Positions 16,852 to 26,287 of a stretch of 64,000 bases of DNA are shown one piece after another; within the stretch, counting starts at the first letter, position 1, and each line of letters starts with the position of its first letter. Below the pieces are notes generated by a model, which ran no database searches, had not been told where the DNA came from, and was given only the letters and a program-made list of their open reading frames with translations. Where the stretch lies: NCBI RefSeq assembly GCF_022654015.1, contig NZ_CP073063.1:1364001-1428000 (forward strand), read 5' to 3'. A program made the position numbers and the translations under genes. Origin of the DNA: Brevundimonas diminuta. Its GTDB lineage: Bacteria > Pseudomonadota > Alphaproteobacteria > Caulobacterales > Caulobacteraceae.

Positions 16852-16912
16852 GCTTTTTGTCCCCGATTTCTCGGGGGCGGTCATCGCGAGGGGCGTTCGC
16901 TATCAGATCGGA

Positions 16913-16941
16913 TTGTCCGCTGCAACGCACGGACCTATAAG
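16913..16941 (+). promoter_or_regulatory. Sigma70-type promoter of the PCMT-like gene
   Basis: TTGTCC (16913-16918) and TATAAG (16936-16941) with exactly 17 bases between them, four and five of six to consensus. Transcription would start near 16948, 38 bases before the ATG at 16986. Confidence 0.55.
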
Positions 16942-16985
16942 CGCGCGAGATTTCCTCCCGGATTATCGTTGAAGGCTGCCTACAG

Positions 16986-17615
16986 ATGGATTTCACCGCA
17001 GAGCGCAAGGCCATGGTCGACTCGCAGGTGCGGGTGAACGACGTGACGGATCGCGCGATTCACCTGGCCATGATGGCTGTGCCGCGTGAAAAGTACTGCG
17101 CGCCCGACCGCGCCTTCGCCGCCTATTCCGAGGAAGCGGTGATGATCGCGGGCGAGCGCCGCCTGATGCCGGCGCGCGACGTCGCCAAGCTGCTGCAAGC
17201 GGCCGATGCGCGCGAGGGCGAGAAGGCCCTGGCCATCGCCGCGCCCTACGCCGCTGCCCTGCTGGCCCAAATGGGCGTCAGCGTCACGGCTCAGGAATCG
17301 GACGACGCCGTGTTCGCCGTGGTCGGCGAGGCCTTATCGGACGCGGGCGTGGCGACCGTCGTCGCGCCGCTGGCTCAGCCGACCGGCGAAGGATGGGACC
17401 TGATCATTTCCGAAGGCGGCGTCGAGAGCCTGCCCGAATCGTGGGGCGCGGCCCTGCGTCCCGGCGGCCGGATCGTCGTGGTCGAACGTCGCGGCGCCAT
17501 CGGCAAGGCGGCCCTCTACGTTCAGACGCGCGAAGGCCTGTCGCGCCGCGAACTGTTCGATTCGTCGCCTGCGGTCCTTGCCGAGCTGAAGCCGACCCCC
17601 ACTTTCGCGCTGTAA
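16986..17615 (+). CDS. PCMT-like protein with degenerate SAM site
   Basis: 209 residues resembling protein-L-isoaspartate O-methyltransferase: MVDSQVRVNDVTDRAIHLAMMAVPREKYCAP is close to the PCMT start, and RPGGRIVVVERR corresponds to the late strand of the Rossmann core. The glycine-rich SAM-binding motif (normally E-IGTGSGYQAA) is replaced by ALAIAAPYAAALLAQMG, with no glycine in the key turn. So it may have lost methyltransferase activity, or may bind another ligand. Such proteins precede the TolC-like gene in other Caulobacterales as far as I recall, and here the gap to tolC is 140 bases. Cytoplasmic, no signal peptide. Confidence 0.82.
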   Translation: MDFTAERKAMVDSQVRVNDVTDRAIHLAMMAVPREKYCAPDRAFAAYSEEAVMIAGERRLMPARDVAKLLQAADAREGEKALAIAAPYAAALLAQMGVSVTAQESDDAVFAVVGEALSDAGVATVVAPLAQPTGEGWDLIISEGGVESLPESWGAALRPGGRIVVVERRGAIGKAALYVQTREGLSRRELFDSSPAVLAELKPTPTFAL

Positions 17616-17755
17616 GATCAAAGAGACGCGCGGTTGCGACGGAAATCCCGTTCGCAACCGTGAAGAAAACTTAACTGGCGTGTGGTTCGGTCAGGCCGCA
17701 GTTACGCTTGAGAAAACATTCGGGCGTTCTTCGGAGCGTCACGCAAGGACGGACA

Positions 17756-19291
17756 ATGTTGAAACGCTCGCGTGTGCTGGCTTCGGCCGCTGTGGTCGCC
17801 GTGATGACCGGTCTGGGCGCACCGGCCTGGGCTGAGACGCTGCAGGACGCCATCGCCCTGGCCTATCGGACCAATCCCAACCTGCTGGCCCAGCGCGCCA
17901 ACCAGCGTGCGCTGGACGAGACGGTGGTTCAGGCGCGGTCGGGCCTGCGCCCGACCATCGGCGCTTCGGCAGGCGTGGACTACACCCGCAGCGACTTCCC
18001 CGCCGTGACCCAGTTCGTCGACACGAACGGCGACGGCATACCCGACACCCAGGTCACGACCTCGTCGTCCGAAACCGAAGGCGCCAATGTCGGCGTCAGC
18101 GTCAGCCAGAACGTCTGGACCGCCGGCCGCACCTCGCGCGCCATCGACCAGGCCCGCGCCAGCGTCCTGGCCGGCCGTGAGAACCTGCGTGAGATCGAGC
18201 AGTCGGTCATGCTGTCGGTGATCCAGGCCTATGTGAACGTCACCCGTGACATGGAAATCCTGCGTATCCGCCAGGAGAACCTGACGGTGCTGCAACGCCA
18301 GCTGGAGGAAACCAGCGCCCGTTTCGAGGTCGGTGAGATCACCCGCACCGACGTGGCCCAGGCCGAAGCCTCGCAGGCGCAGTCCGAAGCCGATCTGGCG
18401 AACGCCCAGGCCCAACTGTCCACGTCGCGCGCCGCCTATGCCGCCGTCGTCGGCCAATCGCCGTCCGATCTGGAAGCCGCGCCGGTTCTGCCGGAAGTGC
18501 CCAGCGACTTCGACGTCGCCATCGAGACGGCGTTGCAGCGCAATCCCGCTGTCCTGGCCGCGACCTATCAGTTGCAAAGCGCCGAGGCCGCCGTCGCGGC
18601 CGCCCGTTCGGAATATCTGCCGTCGGTGCGCGCCACCGCCTCCTATGGCGGTTCGACCAACGATCTGGGCGATCTGGGCGAACTGGCTGATCGCCGCAGC
18701 TTCACGGCCGGCGCCACCCTCTCCGTGCCGCTCTTCACCGGCGGTCTGAACCGCTCGCGCGTCGCCCAGGCTTTGGAGCGCGCCAACGCGGCCCAGATCG
18801 GCATCGAGGGCGAGCGCCGCACGGTGCTTCAGAACGTCAGCTCGGCCTACGCCCAGGTGCTGTCGACCCGCGCTACGGTCGCGGCCGGCACCGAAGCGGT
18901 TCGCGCTGCATCGGTCGCGGCCGAAGGCGTGCGCCAGGAAGCCCAAGTCGGCCTGCGCACCACGCTGGACGTGCTGAACCAGGAACTGGCGCTGCGCAAC
19001 GCCCAGACGGCGGTCGCCAGCGCCCGCGCCGCTGAATATGTCGCCCGCGCCTCGCTGCTGGCCGCCATGGGCCAGCTGGAAGGCCCGGCGCTGAACCCGA
19101 CGATCGAGGCCTATGATCCGGCTGCGAACTACGACCAGGTCAAGGGACGCGGCGGCCTGCCGTGGGACGGCGTGATCGAGACGCTGGACCGCGTGGCCTC
19201 GCCGCCGATCGTGACCACGCCTGACACCGCCGACGCGCCGATCGACGCTCAGCTCAAGGGCGAGGTCGTGCGCACGGCGCCGCAGAACTGA
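17756..19291 (+). CDS. tolC: TolC-family outer membrane channel
   Basis: 511 residues from MLKRSRVL, with AAGGA seven bases upstream; an in-frame ATG at 17708 adds an unlikely N-terminus. A signal peptide ends at PAWAE. Two outer membrane efflux repeats follow (about 28-240 and 250-450) with long helices, e.g. QRQLEETSARFEVGEITRT and its second-half counterpart LNQELALRNAQTAVASARA. TolC trimers span the outer membrane and periplasm and serve type I secretion and drug efflux; Caulobacter RsaF (S-layer export) belongs here. The first half has a predicted extracellular loop with DTNGDGIPD at residues 89-97. No inner-membrane partner lies nearby. Confidence 0.93.
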   Translation: MLKRSRVLASAAVVAVMTGLGAPAWAETLQDAIALAYRTNPNLLAQRANQRALDETVVQARSGLRPTIGASAGVDYTRSDFPAVTQFVDTNGDGIPDTQVTTSSSETEGANVGVSVSQNVWTAGRTSRAIDQARASVLAGRENLREIEQSVMLSVIQAYVNVTRDMEILRIRQENLTVLQRQLEETSARFEVGEITRTDVAQAEASQAQSEADLANAQAQLSTSRAAYAAVVGQSPSDLEAAPVLPEVPSDFDVAIETALQRNPAVLAATYQLQSAEAAVAAARSEYLPSVRATASYGGSTNDLGDLGELADRRSFTAGATLSVPLFTGGLNRSRVAQALERANAAQIGIEGERRTVLQNVSSAYAQVLSTRATVAAGTEAVRAASVAAEGVRQEAQVGLRTTLDVLNQELALRNAQTAVASARAAEYVARASLLAAMGQLEGPALNPTIEAYDPAANYDQVKGRGGLPWDGVIETLDRVASPPIVTTPDTADAPIDAQLKGEVVRTAPQN

Positions 19292-19421
19292 CCGCGTCGA
19301 ATACGGACGGAAACCGCCCGTTGATTCCGACGGGCGAAGATGCGACGACAAGGCACAGGTTTCGAGCGATCCGTCGTTCGGCGCCCACCCCTTCTACCCA
19401 GGCCTCGCCCAAGGTTGCGCC

Positions 19422-20027
19422 ATGACCGATCAGTCCGCCCAGGAACCGACCATGGAAGAGATTCTGGCGTCGATTCGCCGGATCATCTCTGAAGACGAGG
19501 CCCCGGCCGAAACGCCGGCCGCCGCCATGCCGGAAGCCACGCCTGAGCCGGTTCCCGAGCCGCTGGCCGCCGAAACCATCTTCGCCGCCCCGGTCGAGCC
19601 GACGCCGGAACCCGCCGCCGTCGAAGACGACGTGCTGGAACTGACCGACCGCTATGAGGCGCCGGCCGAGACCATCGGCGATCTGGACGTGGTCGAACAT
19701 TCGCCCGCGCCCTATCAGCCCGAGCCTGAACCCGCGCCGGCTTACGAATCGGCTCCCGAGCCGGCGCCTGCCTACGACACGCTGGTCGGCGACAGCGCCG
19801 CCGCCAGCGCCGCCTCGGCCTTTGCGGGCTTGGCCGCCAGCTTCAAGAAGCCTGAGCCGGCTCCGTCGGCCTCGGGCGACCTGCCCTTCGTCAGCGGCAA
19901 CACCGTCGAGGCGATGGTCGCCGAGATGCTGCGCCCGCTGCTGAAGGACTGGCTGGACAACAATCTGCCCGGCATCGTTCAGGCGGCGGTACAAAAGGAA
20001 GTCGAACGCATCGCGCGCAGCGCCTAA
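19422..20027 (+). CDS. popZ: Polar organizing protein PopZ
   Basis: 201 residues, with the family layout. The conserved N-terminal helix is EPTMEEILASIRRIISEDE (residues 8-26). A long linker rich in Pro, Glu and Ala follows (about 27-150), and the C-terminal helices end VEAMVAEMLRPLLKDWLDNNLP and VEAAVQKEVERI-like (here VQAAVQKEVERIARSA). In Caulobacter PopZ assembles a polar hub that anchors the ParB-origin complex and recruits cell-cycle kinases. The position between a tolC-like gene and valS is the same as in Caulobacter. The linker is somewhat longer than that of the 177-residue Caulobacter protein. Confidence 0.93.
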   Translation: MTDQSAQEPTMEEILASIRRIISEDEAPAETPAAAMPEATPEPVPEPLAAETIFAAPVEPTPEPAAVEDDVLELTDRYEAPAETIGDLDVVEHSPAPYQPEPEPAPAYESAPEPAPAYDTLVGDSAAASAASAFAGLAASFKKPEPAPSASGDLPFVSGNTVEAMVAEMLRPLLKDWLDNNLPGIVQAAVQKEVERIARSA

Positions 20028-20055
20028 CCCTTCGCTTCAGCCCAGACTAATCCGA

Positions 20056-20090
20056 GGGGCGGCTCCTGAAGGGGCCGCCTTTCTGCATTT
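20056..20090 (+). terminator. Terminator after popZ
   Basis: Stem GGCGGC / GCCGCC (20058-20063 with 20074-20079) with G-T extensions, followed by TTTCTGCATTTT. Lies 30 bases after the popZ stop and before valS. Confidence 0.6.
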
Positions 20091-20141
20091 TCGATATGCT
20101 CATGTAGCGACGCGTATCGCGCGGAGCATTAGCAACAAAGA

Positions 20142-22874
20142 ATGACGATGCTTGAGAAGACCTTCGAACCCCAGGCCGCCGAGCCCCGCCTTTACGCCCA
20201 GTGGGAAGAAAGCGGCCTGTTCGCGCCCAGCACCGACGGCGCCGCCGAGGCCTATTCGATCGTCATTCCGCCACCCAATGTGACCGGCAGCCTGCACATC
20301 GGCCATGCGCTGAACAACACGCTGCAGGACATCCTGGCCCGCTATCACCGGATGAAGGGCAAGGCGGTGCTGTGGCTGCCCGGCACGGACCACGCCGGCA
20401 TTGCAACCCAGATGGTGGTCGAGCGTCAGCTGGCCGCCGCCGGCAATATCGGCCGTCGCGACATGGGTCGCGACGCCTTCATCGAGAAAATCTGGGAATG
20501 GAAGGCCGAAAGCGGCGGGACCATCGTGCGTCAGCTGCGCCGTCTCGGCGCATCGTGCGACTGGTCGCGTGAGCGGTTCACTCTGGACGAGGGGCTGAAC
20601 GCCGCCGTCCGCAAGGTCTTCGTGCAATTGCACAAGGAAGGCCTGATCTATCGCGACAAGCGGTTGGTGAACTGGGACCCTCATTTCCAAACCGCCATCT
20701 CGGACCTGGAGGTCGAGCAGCGCGAGGTGGACGGCGCCTATTGGCACTTCGCCTATGCGCTGGCCGATGGCGTCACCTATGAGCATCCGGTCGCCTTCGA
20801 CGAGGACGGCAAGGCGACGGAGTGGGAGACGCGCGACTTCATCGTCGTCGCCACGACCCGGCCCGAGACCATGCTGGGCGACACAGGTGTGGCGGTGCAT
20901 CCGGATGACGAACGCTATGTCGGACTGGTCGGCAAGTTGGTGACCCTGCCGATCACCGGTCGTCGCATCCCCATCGTCGCCGACGACTACGCCGATCCGA
21001 CCAAGGGCTCGGGCGCGGTGAAGATCACGCCGGCGCATGATTTCAACGACTTCGGCGTGGGCAAGCGGGCGGGCCTGCCGTCGCTGAATATCCTCGACGC
21101 TTTCGGACGCATCACCGACGTCGATACGCCCGACGTGCCCGCGGACTACGTCGGGCAAGACCGCTTCGCCGCGCGCAAGGCCATCGTCGCCCGCGCCGAG
21201 GAAGAGGGCTGGCTGCGCGAGATCGAGAAGACCAAACACGTCGTGCCGCACGGCGACCGCTCCGGCGTGGTCATCGAGCCGTGGCTGACGGACCAGTGGT
21301 ACGTCGACGCCAAGGTTTTGGCCCAACCCGCGCTGAAGGCGGTGGAGCAGGGCGATACGGTGTTTGAGCCCAAGTCGTACGAGAAGATCTATTTCGAATG
21401 GCTGCGCAACATAGAGCCGTGGTGCATCTCGCGCCAGCTGTGGTGGGGGCACCGCATCCCGGCCTGGTACGGCCCGAACGGCGAAATCTATGTCGCCGAG
21501 ACGGAAGAGGACGCCCGCGAACAGGCGATGGCGGACTATGATTCCGAGGTCGCCCTGACCCAGGACGAGGACGTTCTCGACACCTGGTTCTCCTCGGCTC
21601 TGTGGCCCTTCTCGACCATGGGTTGGCCCGAGAAGACCGAGGATCTTGAGCGGTTCTATCCGACCAGCGACCTGGTCACCGCGGCGGACATCATCTTCTT
21701 CTGGGTCGCCCGGATGATGATGATGGGCCAGCACTTCATGGGCGAAGTCCCGTTCAAGCGCGTCATCATCAATGGCCTCGTCCGAGACGAGAAGGGCCAG
21801 AAGATGAGCAAGTCCAAGGGGAACGTCATCGATCCGCTGGGCATCATCGACGAGCTGGGCGCTGATCCCTTGCGCTTCACCATGGCCATCCTGTCGGGCA
21901 CGCGCGACATCAAACTGTCGAAACAGCGGATCGAGGGCTATCGCAACTTCGGCACCAAGCTGTGGAACGCCGCGCGCTTCAGCCAGATGAACGAGGCGCG
22001 CCGCGTCGAGGGCTTCGACCCCGCCACCGTCGACCAAACGATCAATCGCTGGATCCGAGGCGAGCTGACCAAGGCCGAACGCGCGGTGTCGCAAGCCATC
22101 GAAGGCGGACGCTTCGACGATGCGGCCGGCGCCCTGTATCGCTTCGTCTGGAACGTCTTTTGCGACTGGTATCTGGAACTGGCCAAGCCTGTCTTCCAAG
22201 GCGCCGATGAAGCCGCCAAGGCTGAGACGCGGGCGATGACCGCCTGGACGCTGGACCAGACGCTGAAGCTTCTGCATCCGGTCATGCCCTTCATCACCGA
22301 GGAACTGTGGGCCGAACTCGGCAAAGAAGGGCCGGCGCGCGACGGTCTGCTGATCGGCGCCGAATGGCCTGTGCTGCCGGACGCCTTCATCGACGCCTCG
22401 GCCGAGGCCGAAATCGGCTGGCTGGTCGATCTGGTCGGTGAAATCCGGGGCCTGCGCGCCGAAATGAACGTGCCGCCGTCGGCCAAGCCGCCGCTGGCCT
22501 TCGTCGCCCCCGATGCCGTGACCGCCGAACGCATCGCCCGCCACCGCGACCTGATCCTGACCCTGGGCCGTGTGTCCGAGGTCGGATCGGCGGACGCGGC
22601 CCCAACCGGCACCGTTACCTTCGTGTCCGGCGGTTCGACCGTCGCCCTGTCGCTGGCCGGCATCATCGACCTGACCGCCGAACGGGCGCGTCTGGAGAAG
22701 GAAATCGCCGCCTTCGACAGCGACATCGGCCATGTGAACAAGAAGCTGGGCAACCCCAACTTCGTGTCCCGCGCCGCGCCGGAAGTCGTTGACGAACAGC
22801 GCGCCAAGCTGGCCGAGGCCGAGGCGGGCAAGGTCAAGCTGCAGGCGGCGCTGGCGCGTCTGGCGTCGCTTTAA
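20142..22874 (+). CDS. valS: Valyl-tRNA synthetase
   Basis: 910 residues. Class Ia synthetase charging tRNA-Val, with a CP1 editing domain that removes mischarged threonine. HIGH motif as [15 protein letters not shown] at about 42-56; editing domain about 190-330 with [23 protein letters not shown] in [15 protein letters not shown] near 555; tryptophan-rich anticodon-binding region; and a C-terminal coiled coil (about 845-910, [16 protein letters not shown]) that is special to ValRS. MTM start: the second ATG two codons later is equally possible. No leader or T-box features are seen upstream. Confidence 0.97.
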   Translation: MTMLEKTFEPQAAEPRLYAQWEESGLFAPSTDGAAEAYSIVIPPPNVTGSLHIGHALNNTLQDILARYHRMKGKAVLWLPGTDHAGIATQMVVERQLAAAGNIGRRDMGRDAFIEKIWEWKAESGGTIVRQLRRLGASCDWSRERFTLDEGLNAAVRKVFVQLHKEGLIYRDKRLVNWDPHFQTAISDLEVEQREVDGAYWHFAYALADGVTYEHPVAFDEDGKATEWETRDFIVVATTRPETMLGDTGVAVHPDDERYVGLVGKLVTLPITGRRIPIVADDYADPTKGSGAVKITPAHDFNDFGVGKRAGLPSLNILDAFGRITDVDTPDVPADYVGQDRFAARKAIVARAEEEGWLREIEKTKHVVPHGDRSGVVIEPWLTDQWYVDAKVLAQPALKAVEQGDTVFEPKSYEKIYFEWLRNIEPWCISRQLWWGHRIPAWYGPNGEIYVAETEEDAREQAMADYDSEVALTQDEDVLDTWFSSALWPFSTMGWPEKTEDLERFYPTSDLVTAADIIFFWVARMMMMGQHFMGEVPFKRVIINGLVRDEKGQKMSKSKGNVIDPLGIIDELGADPLRFTMAILSGTRDIKLSKQRIEGYRNFGTKLWNAARFSQMNEARRVEGFDPATVDQTINRWIRGELTKAERAVSQAIEGGRFDDAAGALYRFVWNVFCDWYLELAKPVFQGADEAAKAETRAMTAWTLDQTLKLLHPVMPFITEELWAELGKEGPARDGLLIGAEWPVLPDAFIDASAEAEIGWLVDLVGEIRGLRAEMNVPPSAKPPLAFVAPDAVTAERIARHRDLILTLGRVSEVGSADAAPTGTVTFVSGGSTVALSLAGIIDLTAERARLEKEIAAFDSDIGHVNKKLGNPNFVSRAAPEVVDEQRAKLAEAEAGKVKLQAALARLASL

Positions 22875-22895
22875 CGCCCTGATGAAAGCAAGGCT

Positions 22896-23627
22896 GTGAA
22901 GACGCGGATTGATCAGCTTCTGGTCGCACGCGGCCTATTCGACAGCCGCTCGCAAGCGCGCGCCGCGATCGAGGCGGGGCTGGTTCTGGCCGACGGCGCG
23001 CTCGTGCGGAAGGCGTCCGAACAGTTCGCCGACGACATCGCGCTGGAGGCCCAACCCGCCCACCCGTGGGTCGGACGCGGCGCGCTGAAGCTGGACCACG
23101 CCCTGACCCTGTGGCCCGTCCTCGTCGAGGGCAGGGTGGCGCTGGACGTCGGCGCATCGACCGGCGGTTTTACCGAGGTTTTGTTGAACCGCGGCGCAGC
23201 CAAGGTGTTCGCCATCGATGTCGGCTTCGGCCAGATGCACGCACGGGTGTCGTCCGATCCCCGCGTGGTCAATCTGGAGCGCACCGATGCGCGCGACCTG
23301 ACGCCAGATCTGATCCCGCAGCCGCCGTCGCTGGTCGTCTGCGACGCCAGTTTCATCAGCCTGATCAAGGTTCTCCCGGTTGCGCTCGACCTGGCGATGC
23401 CTGGCGCGGATCTGGTCACCCTGGTCAAGCCACAGTTCGAGGCCGATGGTCCGGGCGGCGGCAAAAAGGGCGTGATCAAGGATGCGGCGGCGCATGCAGC
23501 CGCTGTAGAGCGCGTGCGCGACTGGCTGGAAGCGCTGGGTTGGGCGGTTCAGGCGACGACCGAAAGCCCGATCACCGGCGGCGACGGCAATGTCGAGTTC
23601 CTGCTCTGGGGCAAGAAGCCGGGCTAA
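22896..23627 (+). CDS. tlyA: TlyA-family rRNA methyltransferase
   Basis: 243 residues starting at GTG 22896; the nearby ATG (22882) is out of frame. An S4 RNA-binding domain occupies residues 1-62 (RIDQLLVARGLFDSRSQARAAIEAG). It is followed by an FtsJ-like Rossmann methyltransferase domain with the SAM motif ALDVGASTGGFTEVLL near 85-100, DVGFGQMH, and LVTLVKPQFE. TlyA adds 2'-O-methyl groups in 16S and/or 23S rRNA and in some bacteria sets capreomycin sensitivity; the target here is not known. It follows valS by 21 bases and may be co-transcribed. Confidence 0.9.
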   Translation: MKTRIDQLLVARGLFDSRSQARAAIEAGLVLADGALVRKASEQFADDIALEAQPAHPWVGRGALKLDHALTLWPVLVEGRVALDVGASTGGFTEVLLNRGAAKVFAIDVGFGQMHARVSSDPRVVNLERTDARDLTPDLIPQPPSLVVCDASFISLIKVLPVALDLAMPGADLVTLVKPQFEADGPGGGKKGVIKDAAAHAAAVERVRDWLEALGWAVQATTESPITGGDGNVEFLLWGKKPG

Positions 23628-23715
23628 GGCCGTAACCCCAAAACGGGCTCAAACAGCTCAACGGCCGATAGCCCCAAACGGGCTCAAGTAGGCCAAAGGC
23701 CGATAGCCCGAAAAC
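23628..23715. repeat. Imperfect 35-bp tandem repeat, about 2.5 copies
   Basis: Units begin with GGCCGWWA at 23628, 23663 and 23698 and share CCCCAAAACGGGCTCAA in the first two. The third is cut after about 18 bases. Each unit can form a small AGCCC/GGGCT hairpin. Located directly after the tlyA stop codon in the gap to the convergent glycine-zipper gene. Confidence 0.75.
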
Positions 23716-23724
23716 AAAGAGAAA

Positions 23725-23750
23725 CCGCCGGAGGATTACTCCTCCGGCGG
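23725..23750 (-). terminator. Terminator of the glycine-zipper gene
   Basis: Perfect 11-bp stem CCGCCGGAGGA / TCCTCCGGCGG with loop TTAC. On the minus strand it is followed by TTTCTCTTTGTTTT, so it fits the gene ending at 23787. Confidence 0.8.
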
Positions 23751-23786
23751 CTCCGTCACGTCGTCGATCGACAGGGGGGCTGAAAA

Positions 23787-24449
23787 TTAATCGACGACGC
23801 GATAGCGGCCGTACTGGTCCGGGCAGGTGCGGACGTAGCGGGTGTCCGTACGACCATCGGGCAGACGGATCTGGCTTTCGGCCAGACGGCATCCGTCTGA
23901 ATTCTGATAGGAATCGACCGGGCGCGAGCGGTCGTCGTAGTAGCCGCCACGGCTGTAGGCGTAGTCGTTGCGACGATCGTAGTCGTCGTAGCGATAGCCT
24001 TGGTCGCCGGTGTAGCGATCATCGTAATAGCCGTAGCTCGGTTGGCTGTAGCCCTGGGCGTAGTAGCCATTCGAGCCATAGCTGCTCTGATAGGTGCGGC
24101 AGGCGTCCGAGCTGGAACGACCGACCTGGGACCCGACGACAGCGCCGAGCACGCCGCCCAGGATGCTGCCTTCGGTGCGACGGCCGCGTGCGGCCAGTTG
24201 CGAGCCGATGACGGCTCCCGCGCCGCCGCCGATCACCGCGCCAGCGCCGGTGCGACCTTGGCGCTCACGCGCGCAAGGATCGTAATAGCGGCCGCTGTTG
24301 TAATCGTAAGAGCGGCTGTAGGCGCCGGTGCCGTAGTTCTGGCTGTAGCCGCTGCCGTAATAGTTCTGGGCCGACGCCGTGAGCGGGGCGGCCGTGACGC
24401 CGAACGCCAGGGCGGCGACGGCGGCGATCGATGTTTTCGTGAGACGCAT
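23787..24449 (-). CDS. Tyr-rich glycine-zipper envelope protein
   Basis: 220 residues from MRLTKTSIAAV, with a signal peptide ending at ASAQ. The frame extends to 24485 without support. The centre (about 65-110) is a glycine-zipper 2TM domain: TGAGAVIGGGAGAVIGSQL and GSILGGVLGAVVGSQVG, each able to form a membrane hairpin as in the 17-kDa antigen family. It is flanked by long low-complexity stretches rich in Tyr, Ser, Gly, Arg and Asp. The C-terminus SQIRLPDGRTDTRYVRTCPDQ has the pattern seen in related alphaproteobacterial proteins. Four cysteines. Probably an outer-membrane or periplasmic structural protein; its function is unknown. Confidence 0.78.
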   Translation of the reverse strand: MRLTKTSIAAVAALAFGVTAAPLTASAQNYYGSGYSQNYGTGAYSRSYDYNSGRYYDPCARERQGRTGAGAVIGGGAGAVIGSQLAARGRRTEGSILGGVLGAVVGSQVGRSSSDACRTYQSSYGSNGYYAQGYSQPSYGYYDDRYTGDQGYRYDDYDRRNDYAYSRGGYYDDRSRPVDSYQNSDGCRLAESQIRLPDGRTDTRYVRTCPDQYGRYRVVD

Positions 24450-24644
24450 TTTCCAACCCTCTGAGGACCGAACGATTTCCGTCAAACGTTAACGGCAAAG
24501 CCTCGTTTCTCGTTGCAATGGGATTTACGACGGCGAAGCTGAACGGCAATTGATCGGTTCGTTCATCTTCGTTCATGTTCAGCCGATACGCCGTTGCAGC
24601 CCTGTGGCTTGAGCGAAAGGGGACGCCCGGCTAGAAGCCCGCCG

Positions 24645-25889
24645 ATGGAGATTTTCACCATCGACCGCGTCGGCGGCCAGGGCGACGGCGTCGCCCAGAC
24701 GCCGTCCGGCCCGGTGTTCGCCGGCCTGACCTTGCCCGGCGAAACGGTGCGCGGCGTCGTCGTGGACGGGCGGCTGGAAGAGGTCGAAATCATCACGCCC
24801 AGCCCCGACCGGATCGCACCGGTCTCGCCCCAGTATGGCGACTGTGGCGGTTGCTCGCTCCAGCATTGGTCCGAGGGTCCGTATCTGGACTGGAAGCGGG
24901 AACAGGTGCGTCTGGCCTTGGCGCGCGAGCGGATCGAGACCGAGATCGAAGCGACGGTGGCGACCCCGCCAGCCAGCCGTCGCCGTCTGGCGCTTCACGC
25001 CCGGCGCACGCCGGATGGACGGGTCTTACTGGGTTTCAAGGCGCGCCGCTCCTGGCGGCTGGTCGAGGTGAAGGCCTGTCCTGTCGCCGATCCCCGAATC
25101 ATGGCGGCCATTCCGGCGCTGATCCAGGTCGCGGCCGCCTTTTTCGAACATCCGAAATCGGCCCCGACCCTGCACGTCACCTGGACCCTGTCGGGGCTGG
25201 ACGTTGATGTGACCGGGGTCGAACGCCGCTCGGGCGGCGGCCTGTCGGCCGACGCCCAGATGCAGGCGATTCAGGCGGCGCACCGGGCCGACCTGGCGCG
25301 CCTCAGCTTGGCGGGCGACACCCTGGTGATGGCGCGCCAACCCAAGGTGGGGTTCGGTCCTGCGACCGTGTCCCTGCCGGCGGGTGGATTTCTGCAGGCG
25401 GTCCCTCAGGCCGAGGCGGCGATGGTCTCTCGCGCGCTGGCCGCGGTGAAGGGTGCCAAGAAAATCGCCGATCTGTTCTGCGGCGCGGGAACCTTCACCT
25501 TTCCGTTGGCCACGGTCGCGCCGGTGATCGCAGCGGACGCATCCAAGCCGGGCATCAATGCGCTGAAGGCCGCCGTCGGTTCGGCCAAAGGGATGAAGGC
25601 CATCACGGCCGAGGCACGCGATCTGTTTCGTCGGCCGATGAATCCCTATGACTTGAAGGGATGCGACGCCATCGTGTTCGACCCGCCGCGGGCCGGCGCG
25701 ATCGACCAGACGGCTCAGATCGCGGACACCAAGGCCGGCGTCGTCTTGGGCGTATCGTGCAATCCTCAGACCTTTGCGCGTGATGCGCGGGTGCTGATCG
25801 ACGCCGGTTTCCGGCTGGAGACGGTGACGCCGGTGGATCAGTTCCTGTGGTCTTCGCACGTCGAACTGGTGGGGGTTTTCAAACGATGA
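24645..25889 (+). CDS. TrmA/RumA-family uracil-C5 RNA methyltransferase
   Basis: 414 residues from MEIFTIDRVGGQGDG. An N-terminal TRAM domain (about 1-55) is followed by a YGDCGGCSLQHW cluster that, with a later Cys (EVKACPVADP), would bind a 4Fe-4S centre as in RlmD. The Rossmann part shows IADLFCGAGTFTFPLA for SAM, IVFDPPRAGA, and the catalytic GVSCNPQTFARD with the nucleophile Cys. It makes 5-methyluridine in 23S rRNA or tRNA; the exact target cannot be assigned. It overlaps the next small gene by ATGA. Somewhat shorter than E. coli RlmD. Confidence 0.9.
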   Translation: MEIFTIDRVGGQGDGVAQTPSGPVFAGLTLPGETVRGVVVDGRLEEVEIITPSPDRIAPVSPQYGDCGGCSLQHWSEGPYLDWKREQVRLALARERIETEIEATVATPPASRRRLALHARRTPDGRVLLGFKARRSWRLVEVKACPVADPRIMAAIPALIQVAAAFFEHPKSAPTLHVTWTLSGLDVDVTGVERRSGGGLSADAQMQAIQAAHRADLARLSLAGDTLVMARQPKVGFGPATVSLPAGGFLQAVPQAEAAMVSRALAAVKGAKKIADLFCGAGTFTFPLATVAPVIAADASKPGINALKAAVGSAKGMKAITAEARDLFRRPMNPYDLKGCDAIVFDPPRAGAIDQTAQIADTKAGVVLGVSCNPQTFARDARVLIDAGFRLETVTPVDQFLWSSHVELVGVFKR

Positions 25890-26287
25890 CCTTGGACGAC
25901 ACGAGCGAAGAAGACGGCGGCGGTTTCGACGCCGACGACTGGATGCGGCTGAAACCGTTCACGGGCGCCGTGGCGACGCTGGACGACGTTCAGGCCCGAC
26001 GCGCCGTCTTCGCTTTGGGCGAGACCGACGATCCGCGTCCCATCGTCATGGACCTGCCCCAGCCGGTCATCTGGTGGGAAGAGGACGGCGAACAGGCGGC
26101 GGTGGTCGTCCAGGCCGAAAGCCATCTCGGCGCCGATGGCGAGGAGATGGAAGTCCTGGGTCTGATCCTGCCGGACGGCGAGGGCGCGGTGGCTCTGATG
26201 CAGGACGTCGATCTGGTCGATGACACAGACCCGACCTGGCGCGATCTGGTCACGCGCGCCATCGATCCTTCGGCGGCGGACGACTAA
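25886..26287 (+). CDS. Acidic hypothetical protein coupled to the methyltransferase
   Basis: 133 residues from MTLDDTSEED, whose ATG overlaps the upstream stop (ATGA), so the two are probably translated together. Strongly acidic (many Asp and Glu) with no signal peptide or membrane segment. Motifs include DADDWMRLKPFTGAVATLDDVQARRAVF and VIWWEEDGEQAAVVVQAE. No domain recognised. It overlaps the stop of the convergent hydrolase gene by four bases. Confidence 0.75.
   Translation: MTLDDTSEEDGGGFDADDWMRLKPFTGAVATLDDVQARRAVFALGETDDPRPIVMDLPQPVIWWEEDGEQAAVVVQAESHLGADGEEMEVLGLILPDGEGAVALMQDVDLVDDTDPTWRDLVTRAIDPSAADD

Noticed and set aside
20100..22733. 877-codon open frame antisense to valS
   Set aside because: Long antisense frames are expected opposite GC-rich genes with strong third-position bias; the composition (Arg, Gly, His, Gln) has no domain features and valS is certain.
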